From Flavobacteriaceae bacterium (GTDB lineage Bacteria > Bacteroidota > Bacteroidia > Flavobacteriales > Flavobacteriaceae): a stretch of 5,204 nucleotides of DNA. Below the pieces are notes generated by a model, which was given only the letters and a program-made list of their open reading frames with translations, was not told where the DNA came from and made no database searches. This document shows positions 1 to 5,204 of this stretch, piece after piece. Every line of letters begins with the position of its first letter. Within the stretch, counting starts at the first letter, position 1. The DNA lies in assembly GCA_026992695.1 (NCBI GenBank), contig JALWYP010000338.1:1-5204 (forward strand). The letters run 5' to 3'. The position numbers were made by a program, and so were the translations under genes.

Positions 1-139
1 CGAAATTTTACCCTAAAACTATATTTTTTTAACAAAAAAGCAGATAATCATTCATTTCTGTTTTACAAATCAATTTTTTTACCGAAATTGACGCTTCAAA
101 TTTTTTACATTAATTATTCATTTAAAAACTAACTACAAT
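1..139. other. Non-coding leader upstream of the operon
   Basis: Very AT-rich intergenic stretch with many short T and A runs and no supportable reading frame. The end of the preceding gene is not visible. A T7-AAC-A6 inverted repeat at about 24-39 is pure A/T with no G/C stem and no following T-tract, so I do not call it a terminator. The only functional signal I can support is the promoter candidate at 87-118. Confidence 0.7.
87..118 (+). promoter_or_regulatory. Candidate Bacteroidota-type promoter for the operon
   Basis: ATTG at 87-90 could serve as the -33 element (consensus TTTG). It is followed after 20 bases by TAATTATT at 111-118, a partial match to the -7 consensus TAnnTTTG: the TA and two of the last four bases agree. 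The same region also reads as TTGACG, 17 bases, TAATTA in sigma-70 style. Either reading places the start of transcription only about 10-20 bases before the ATG at 140, giving a short A-rich leader without a Shine-Dalgarno, which is normal in this phylum. The region is so AT-rich that a chance match is possible. Confidence 0.4.
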
Positions 140-1483
140 ATGTCTGATGATTTTGATTTATTAGAAACCGAATCTACTTCAAACGAAAAAGAAAAAGTAG
201 ATATAAACTGGGGGAAAACCGTTGACCAAATGAAAGCCAAATTGGCACTGGAAGACGACCCGCAAATGCGTCAAAAAATTCTTAATGCCACACTTGACGA
301 TGTGGTAACAATGGCAGAACAAGACAGAAAATCACTGCTTGATGCAATTAAAGACCTTACCGATTACCAAGATGAGGTAGGAATTATTTTTGAAAAATTT
401 TCTACTCTTAATGCCGATGAGCAAAAAGTTATAGACAATGCTCAAAAAGCATTAGAAAGAGCCAAAATAGCCCTTGAAGATGCCGAAAATGTAAAAGACA
501 ATTGGTGGAATAACCTTTGGGGACGAAAATCAAAAATTAAAAAACGCCAACAAGAATTGGAAGCCGCAAAAAAAGTGCGAGAAGGAGCCGATTTAAAAGC
601 CAAAGAAATGTTTCAGCAACGTATTGAAACTGCCGACGTAAAAACGCTCCTTAGCGAATTATCATACAAAAGTCAAGCAGCAGTTTCGCGTTTAAAAAAT
701 AGAGAAATCGAAATCAAAGAAGTAGAGGATAAACTACAAGATGCAATTGTTGAGGCAAGTAAAAACCACACCAAAGCCTTACAAAAGAAAAAAGAAACCG
801 AAGAAAAACTCGAAGAACAATACGCACTTTTAAAACAAGCCAGACAAGCTTTAGAAGAAATTTCAGATAAACAATCTACCGCATACTCAGAAGCGATTGG
901 GAAAATCACAACCATTGAGCAAAAGGTAGAAGAGTTAGAAGGTTTAAAAAATGCCTATACCACCCTGGCAGCCAGTAAAGACAGTTTTGTACACAAGCAT
1001 AACTTAACCATAAAAGTACTTACTTCTTTGCGTAGTAACCTTCAAACACATCGCGCCAAACTAAAAAGTGATACCGACGAACGTTTAAAATATTACGATG
1101 GCTATGTGGTGGCATTAAAGGCAAGAACAGACCAAGAGTTTGCAGCTATTCTTGAACATCTTGGTGTAAAAACCGACGAGCATATTGGTAAAACACTTGC
1201 TTCTATGCATTCTGCCAGTGCAAAAGCACGCCAAGAAATGATGGACAACATTCCGGTTCACGAAAAAATTATGCAAGGAGTTTATTCCAGTTATGCCGAA
1301 GCCTTACAAGAAATTAGAGAAAAAGATAAACTTATTCAAGAAGAATTTGCCGATAGATACGGTATCGATATGAAAGAAATTTTTGAAGAATATTATGCCA
1401 ATAAAGATACAAATCCGGGCGAAACAGGAAAAACACCCAACACACCCGAACCACCAAAAGAAGAAGATGATTTGTTAGGATAA
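140..1483 (+). CDS. Long coiled-coil protein with acidic Pro-rich tail (unknown function; homologs often labelled 'microtubule-binding protein')
   Basis: A 447-residue cytoplasmic protein with no signal peptide or membrane segment. Residues 1-20 are acidic and Ser/Thr-rich. A conserved-looking helical block with W24 follows (about 22-90). A Trp cluster, WWNNLWGRK at 122-130, interrupts the helices, and a long charged coiled coil rich in Glu, Lys, Ala and Gln runs about 130-280. A second helical block (about 283-420) contains paired Tyr (DERLKYYDGYV) and ends in a disordered tail (427-447) with five Pro and the terminal EEDDLLG. No Pro occurs between P41 and P372, so the core is essentially all helix. 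I recall flavobacterial homologs carrying the label 'microtubule-binding protein'; that name reflects coiled-coil similarity and should not be taken as function. The gene is first in the operon, 6 bases before the next gene, and ends with tandem TAA TAA. The ATG at 140 fits the promoter and the first acidic residues; no Shine-Dalgarno is visible. My inference is a filament, scaffold or substrate for the AAA ATPase two genes downstream. Confidence 0.9.
   Translation: MSDDFDLLETESTSNEKEKVDINWGKTVDQMKAKLALEDDPQMRQKILNATLDDVVTMAEQDRKSLLDAIKDLTDYQDEVGIIFEKFSTLNADEQKVIDNAQKALERAKIALEDAENVKDNWWNNLWGRKSKIKKRQQELEAAKKVREGADLKAKEMFQQRIETADVKTLLSELSYKSQAAVSRLKNREIEIKEVEDKLQDAIVEASKNHTKALQKKKETEEKLEEQYALLKQARQALEEISDKQSTAYSEAIGKITTIEQKVEELEGLKNAYTTLAASKDSFVHKHNLTIKVLTSLRSNLQTHRAKLKSDTDERLKYYDGYVVALKARTDQEFAAILEHLGVKTDEHIGKTLASMHSASAKARQEMMDNIPVHEKIMQGVYSSYAEALQEIREKDKLIQEEFADRYGIDMKEIFEEYYANKDTNPGETGKTPNTPEPPKEEDDLLG
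1477..1480 (+). promoter_or_regulatory. Weak Shine-Dalgarno-like AGGA for the second gene
   Basis: AGGA overlaps the last codons of the coiled-coil gene and lies 9 bases before the ATG at 1490. It is the only purine-rich SD-like core close to any start in the window. Bacteroidota usually initiate without a strong SD, and the bases also encode the terminal Leu-Gly, so this may be coincidence. Translational coupling across the 6-base gap is the more likely mechanism. Confidence 0.25.
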
Positions 1484-1489
1484 TAACTC

Positions 1490-2542
1490 ATGTCAATAAA
1501 TCAAATTGTTACGCCACTCGATAGTGCGGTTTTAGAGACCAAACAACAGTACAAGGTATATTTTAAAATTGTTAAACACGCTTTTAAAGAAGTAATAAAA
1601 GGCATTACCAATCATAAAATATGCAATGCTATTGAAGCCAAATTTATAGAGCAATATTGCGAGTTGTTACTGTATTCGCTTGAAGCGTTTCGTATTAAAT
1701 ATTTATATGATGAAGAGGAAAAAATGCGAATCGATTTAACCGAATCGGGTTTGCCTAACTATTTAGAGTTCCGGTATTTGTTAAACGATCTGGAACTCAA
1801 ACACGAATTTCTTTCAAAACTACCTAAAATTGAAGACCTAAAAAATCAATTTTTAAACAGTTTGTTAAAAGAAAAGAAAGAAATACCCGAGCACAAATTA
1901 TCGCAAGCTGCTTCGGTAATTTATTATAAATCGGTTGATAAAAAATACATCTTTAAACGATTTATACAAGGCAAAATAATTGAAATAAAAAACAATCCGG
2001 AAGCACAATATTTGGTGAGTTGGGCTTTTTACGACGTAACCCTTAATCGTCCTTTTATTTGTTTTATGTATTTTAATTTGCACAAAACCACATTAGATGA
2101 TTACACTCAAAATATATACGAAGTATTAGAAAACGTAGCCGATCGCAATATGAGTTTAGATACCATGGCGTATGCGATAGATAAAAAACTTAAAAAAGTG
2201 TTTCCGAAACGAGTAAAAAAAATAGATTTGGGACCCTTGCATACGGTTTTTGCCAAAGACGAATTGCTTTTTACACACGCTTTATTAAAAGCTATTGTAA
2301 ATAAAACCCTTCCGTTAGAAAGCGTTGCCGTTTCATTAAAAATTGACGAAATACAATCTACCGGAAAATTTTCTGAAGGTAATTTTTTTAACAAACAATA
2401 CCTTCAAATTTGGGAATCGCAAAAACAACAAAAATACTTGTTTGCTACGCATCAAGTACAACAAGTTTTTTACGATTCGGTTACAGACGAACTGGATAAA
2501 CTATCTAAAAAACCCATTGAAATAGCTCCTTTAAAAAAATAA
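1490..2542 (+). CDS. Conserved-type hypothetical protein, operon partner of AAA ATPase
   Basis: A 350-residue protein that I cannot assign to a named family. It is Lys-rich and soluble-looking, with no signal peptide, membrane helix or catalytic motif that I can see. The N-terminal third (about 1-130) reads as mainly helical, with a patch of aromatic and acidic residues (EAFRIKYLYDEEEKMRIDL). A central, more strand-like segment at 178-197 is strikingly aromatic (W178, AFYD, then FICFMYF) and probably forms the core of an alpha/beta domain. The part after about 210 is helical again, and the C-terminus is basic (KKPIEIAPLKK). The start at 1490 lies 6 bases after the previous stop, and its stop lies 3 bases before the next ATG, so its expression is very likely coupled to both neighbours. 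This suggests a roughly stoichiometric partner of the coiled-coil protein or the ATPase, for example an adaptor. That role is inference from position only. Confidence 0.85.
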   Translation: MSINQIVTPLDSAVLETKQQYKVYFKIVKHAFKEVIKGITNHKICNAIEAKFIEQYCELLLYSLEAFRIKYLYDEEEKMRIDLTESGLPNYLEFRYLLNDLELKHEFLSKLPKIEDLKNQFLNSLLKEKKEIPEHKLSQAASVIYYKSVDKKYIFKRFIQGKIIEIKNNPEAQYLVSWAFYDVTLNRPFICFMYFNLHKTTLDDYTQNIYEVLENVADRNMSLDTMAYAIDKKLKKVFPKRVKKIDLGPLHTVFAKDELLFTHALLKAIVNKTLPLESVAVSLKIDEIQSTGKFSEGNFFNKQYLQIWESQKQQKYLFATHQVQQVFYDSVTDELDKLSKKPIEIAPLKK

Positions 2543-2545
2543 TGT

Positions 2546-4504
2546 ATGGAACGAAACAGTACTTTTCCCATTAAACTTTCAGAACTCGACACACTAAGAG
2601 ACGAGGCTACTTCGTATCTTAAAAGTATTGAATGGGAGCAAGGTTTTAAAGCAAAAAGCAGAGATAATAACAAAGACAACGATTCCATTCTTTTATACCT
2701 TTCTAAAGCAAACGGAAATCATACCTCCAATGTCGTTTCGGTTTCAAAGAGTATCTTAAAACTTAAAAAGAGATTGTTGCCCAATTCGGTGGCAATACCT
2801 TTGCATCTCAATCAATCGTTATATGCCTTGCAAGAAGGAATCACATTGGCGATTTGGTTAAAAGACAGCTATTTTGATGCTTCCGGATTAACGATGCTAA
2901 ACGAACGAAAAGCAACCTTCGATAGCCAACAACGAAGAGAATACGACTCTAAATTACAAACCGCCACGGCATTTATGCTTTTTGGATTGGCATACTACAC
3001 CTTGCATTTAATAAAACCCTATGCTTCTGATGATTTAAGTGTAATGAAAAATAAATTTTCGGGCATTCCCGAACTTTCATTACTCTCGCCGTTAAAAGGA
3101 GTTTCAAGTATGTTGTTTTATTACGATAAATACATTAATCATCCCGAAATCATCACTTCCGATGTTGCTATGGCAGATTTTACCGTAGTGTTTTTTGAAG
3201 CCGTACTATCCGAAATTCAACAACGCGTTGCATCGCTTGAATACACCGAAGTAATAACAGACCGAACCTATAAACTTGAAAAAAGTGAGTTTACCATTTC
3301 GGGTTGGGAAAATATATTTGAAGGAACAGCCAAAAGTGTTGCTTTTAATGAAATCAAATTTGAAGAAATTGTAGGTAACCGTGATGCCAAACACTTTGCA
3401 CGTCGTTTAACCGAACGCTTAATGAGTTACGATTTTCAAGCAAAGAAAAACCCGTTTCAAGAATTAGGTGGTTTTATGCCGGTTTTTATGGGATACGGAA
3501 TTCCCGGAACCGGAAAAAGTATGCTCATTGCCGCCATTGCAACCAAGTTAAAAGAACATTGTGATGTTTTGGATATTCCTTTTTTGTTTCACCCAATGCC
3601 CGACACATTAATCTCTACGTTTCAAGGAGGCTCTGCCGAAAAGATGGTGCAATGGATGAAACCCATGCAAGACCCAACCAAACTAATTTTTGCACCCATA
3701 GACGATGCCGAAAACAATTTGCAAGAGCGTACCGAACAAGGGGTTTCTGCCGGTGTTAAAGAAGTAATAGGTGTGTTTTTACGCTACACCGAAGGTGCTT
3801 ACGCCGTTAATTACGGTAACAGTGCCATAGGGCTATTTACCAACTTACCCGAAATGCTGGATAAAGCGGTAATTTCTAGAGTACAGGCTCGTTTTAAAAT
3901 AGATGGCGCACGTACCATTCCCGATTTTATTGACCAAGATTATTTATGGTGGCGAAAATTGGAAAATACGATGCCCGGTTTTATAAATATGAAAAATCCG
4001 CCTGATTATACTTTTTTAAGCGAACAGGGCTTAGCTAAAAATCTAGGCGAAATATTAGATGCTGTTGAAAAACCTTCGGAAGAAAAAGTGTTGGAGATTT
4101 ATAATAAAACTGAAGCTAAATATCAAGACAACCAACACCTTTTTTATGCCCAGTTGTATAAAAACATGCAAGAAGCATTTCCGTTTTTCTCCTCAAGAGA
4201 CATTCGTAATATACAAAGTGCTGTTTCGCTTCGGTTAACCGATTTTGACCTTCCGGAACAATGGTTTGAAAATCCGGAACATTATTTTAAAAAGGATTAT
4301 GATACCAAGTTTACGATGCTTCAAGATTTAATGAATCAAAATATGAAAGGATTAAGTTTTTCAGATATTAGACGCCAAGAAGTAATACGTTATATCGATA
4401 ACGTGGCAACCATTGCAGATACCGATTTTAAACGCAAAGTAGAACAACGTATTCACGAAATGCAAGTGCAATTAGAAGCAAGAAAAAAATTAGATAAAAA
4501 TTAG
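2546..4504 (+). CDS. Classic-type AAA ATPase with long helical N-terminal domain and variant Walker B
   Basis: A 652-residue cytoplasmic ATPase. Residues 1 to about 255 form a mostly helical N-terminal region of no recognised family, probably for partner binding. The AAA module begins at FEEIVG (272-277), equivalent to the F-x-D-I-x-G lead-in of classic AAA proteins. Walker A is GIPGTGKS at 318-325 (K324). A pore-loop-1-like segment, TFQGGSAEKMV, has F359-Q-G361 and resembles the W-x-G-E-S-E-K-x-V loop of Vps4 and katanin. Walker B is LIFAPIDDAE at 380-389, where D386 fits the Mg-binding Asp and D387 sits where most AAA proteins have the catalytic Glu. Sensor 1 is N433 in LFTNLPEMLDKA, and R445 and R449 in SRVQARF are Arg-finger candidates. 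The C-terminal part (about 460-652) has an aromatic LWWR at 467-470 and ends in a charged helix. Function by family: ATP-driven threading or remodelling of a protein, here perhaps the coiled-coil product of the first gene. The ATG at 2546 lies 3 bases after the previous stop. Assignment as AAA is firm; the substrate is unknown. Confidence 0.95.
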   Translation: MERNSTFPIKLSELDTLRDEATSYLKSIEWEQGFKAKSRDNNKDNDSILLYLSKANGNHTSNVVSVSKSILKLKKRLLPNSVAIPLHLNQSLYALQEGITLAIWLKDSYFDASGLTMLNERKATFDSQQRREYDSKLQTATAFMLFGLAYYTLHLIKPYASDDLSVMKNKFSGIPELSLLSPLKGVSSMLFYYDKYINHPEIITSDVAMADFTVVFFEAVLSEIQQRVASLEYTEVITDRTYKLEKSEFTISGWENIFEGTAKSVAFNEIKFEEIVGNRDAKHFARRLTERLMSYDFQAKKNPFQELGGFMPVFMGYGIPGTGKSMLIAAIATKLKEHCDVLDIPFLFHPMPDTLISTFQGGSAEKMVQWMKPMQDPTKLIFAPIDDAENNLQERTEQGVSAGVKEVIGVFLRYTEGAYAVNYGNSAIGLFTNLPEMLDKAVISRVQARFKIDGARTIPDFIDQDYLWWRKLENTMPGFINMKNPPDYTFLSEQGLAKNLGEILDAVEKPSEEKVLEIYNKTEAKYQDNQHLFYAQLYKNMQEAFPFFSSRDIRNIQSAVSLRLTDFDLPEQWFENPEHYFKKDYDTKFTMLQDLMNQNMKGLSFSDIRRQEVIRYIDNVATIADTDFKRKVEQRIHEMQVQLEARKKLDKN

Positions 4505-4538
4505 TAAAACCCTAAAATCTTTTCACAAACAAATACCT

Positions 4539-5204
4539 ATGGAAAAGTTACAACAAGCGGGATTATTTGGGAGAGAGCTAGTAATGCTTTCCGGCTCGTT
4601 GGTAAACAGGTACAACGATTGCTTGGCAGTTTTAGGTGTAACACCTACGGCATTAAAAAACATTTCTATAGATGCAATGGGGTGGAGTCCAGAGGTTTCA
4701 GATGAAAAGAAAAATGCTTATTATTTGAATATTGGTGATGCCAATACCAATGCCATTATTGTTTCGCCACAACAAGAAAACAAACCGGTGTATATGCCGT
4801 TTCATAGCTTTGATAAAGATTTAATGCGAACGGTTTTTTCGGCTTACCGAAAAGAAATACACGACATTACTAAAGATAGTGCCATTTGCATCAATTTTGA
4901 CCAACATATCGATACGTATTATCAAGCCTATGATTTACTGGGTTATAACGAAATAACCATCACGTTTAAAATAACCAATGATCTGGACGTAAAACAACAA
5001 CAGCAAAAAAAACTTATTACCAATTTTTATGAAGAAAATAATTTTATCGATAAAGATTTGCATAAAAAACTCCTACAATCTGCTCGATCTTTTGGCGATT
5101 TGCGCGATAGAAAATTAGAACTTCAACCCATTAAAGTACCTATTACTTCGTTTTACACAAAAGCATTTGGCGGCGTATTTGTACTTAAAGATTTTATTAA
5201 AAAC
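4539..5204 (+). CDS. DUF6638-like family protein, 3' end cut by window
   Basis: An open frame of 222 codons from the ATG at 4539, still open at the last base, so only the N-terminal part is present. It begins MEKLQQAGLFGRELVMLSG and continues with MGWSPE (47-52), YYLNIGDANTNAII (61-74), an ITKDSAICINFDQ segment and, at the window edge, FYTKAFGGVFVLKDFIKN (205-222). From memory this pattern matches the flavobacterial family of unknown function called DUF6638; I cannot verify it here. No signal peptide, membrane helix or recognised catalytic motif is visible. The alternation of short hydrophobic strands (NAIIVS, ITITFKI, SAICIN) with helices suggests an alpha/beta fold. It lies 34 bases after the ATPase stop, which is itself TAG followed by in-frame TAA. 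The gap contains no hairpin or convincing promoter, so it probably belongs to the same transcript. No SD is seen before the ATG, only an A/C-rich stretch. Confidence 0.85.
   Translation, partial: MEKLQQAGLFGRELVMLSGSLVNRYNDCLAVLGVTPTALKNISIDAMGWSPEVSDEKKNAYYLNIGDANTNAIIVSPQQENKPVYMPFHSFDKDLMRTVFSAYRKEIHDITKDSAICINFDQHIDTYYQAYDLLGYNEITITFKITNDLDVKQQQQKKLITNFYEENNFIDKDLHKKLLQSARSFGDLRDRKLELQPIKVPITSFYTKAFGGVFVLKDFIKN

Noticed and set aside
24..39. T-run/A-run inverted repeat in the leader as a terminator of an upstream gene
   Set aside because: The stem is only A-T pairs with a 3-base loop and no T-tract after it, as expected by chance in such AT-rich DNA.
673..915. 80-codon open frame on the minus strand inside the first gene
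   Set aside because: It is antisense to the coiled-coil coding sequence; its Ser/Phe/Cys-rich, low-complexity translation is the mirror of Glu/Lys/Ala codons, and no start signal is seen.
2343..2525. 60-codon plus-strand frame inside the second gene
   Set aside because: It is a +1-type shadow rich in Asn, Lys and Phe, as expected from AT-rich out-of-frame reading, and the main frame is intact around it.
2542..2574. ATG overlapping the stop of the second gene (TAATG), a possible coupled start
   Set aside because: The frame from this ATG stops after 10 codons; the ATPase frame begins at the ATG four bases later.
1898..2688. Minus-strand open frames of 61, 95 and 72 codons (1898-2083, 2107-2394, 2470-2688)
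   Set aside because: They are shadows across the second gene and the start of the ATPase gene, without promoter, ribosome site or protein-like composition; one crosses the junction of two well-supported genes.
3206..3394. 62-codon minus-strand frame inside the ATPase gene
   Set aside because: It lies fully within the AAA coding sequence just before the nucleotide-binding module; the translation is Phe-rich and unlike a real protein.
4505..4538. Promoter or terminator in the 34-base gap before the last gene
   Set aside because: No inverted repeat and no TAnnTTTG-like element with a suitable upstream TTG are present; read-through from the ATPase gene is simpler.
1..5204. Defence island or mobile-element context because of the AAA ATPase
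   Set aside because: There is no nuclease, methyltransferase, integrase, transposase, terminal repeat or clear composition shift; base and codon use look uniform across all four genes.

Overview
The window is AT-rich DNA from a member of the Bacteroidota, most likely a Flavobacteriia/Flavobacteriaceae relative. This rests on the base and codon composition, the near absence of Shine-Dalgarno sequences, a promoter candidate of Bacteroidota type, and recognisable flavobacterial protein families. No tRNA, rRNA, CRISPR array, insertion sequence or other mobile-element signature was seen.

Layout: bases 1-139 are a non-coding leader with a plausible promoter (about 87-118). Four genes follow, all on the + strand and tightly packed: (1) 140-1483, a 447-residue, almost proline-free coiled-coil protein with an acidic Pro-rich tail; (2) 1490-2542, a 350-residue soluble protein of unknown family; (3) 2546-4504, a 652-residue classic-type AAA ATPase; (4) 4539-5204, the first 222 codons of a DUF6638-like protein cut by the window edge. 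The gaps are 6, 3 and 34 bases, with no terminator between genes, so this is almost certainly one operon that continues beyond the window.

How the genes may work together (inference): the ATPase has a Walker A motif, a pore-loop-like FQG motif followed by a G-S-A-E-K-M-V segment resembling the Vps4/katanin pore loop, a sensor-1 Asn and Arg-finger candidates. It probably forms a ring that pulls on a protein substrate. The natural candidate substrate or scaffold is the long coiled-coil protein encoded first, with genes 2 and 4 as adaptors or effectors. This resembles the logic of coiled-coil filament plus AAA disassembly machines (Snf7/Vps4-like, PspA-like), but no homology of gene 1 to those families is demonstrated here. 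The most distinctive sequence observation is the altered Walker B motif, IDDAE, in which the position of the usual catalytic Glu is Asp. The set looks like an uncharacterised, housekeeping-style Bacteroidota module rather than a known defence or mobile system.
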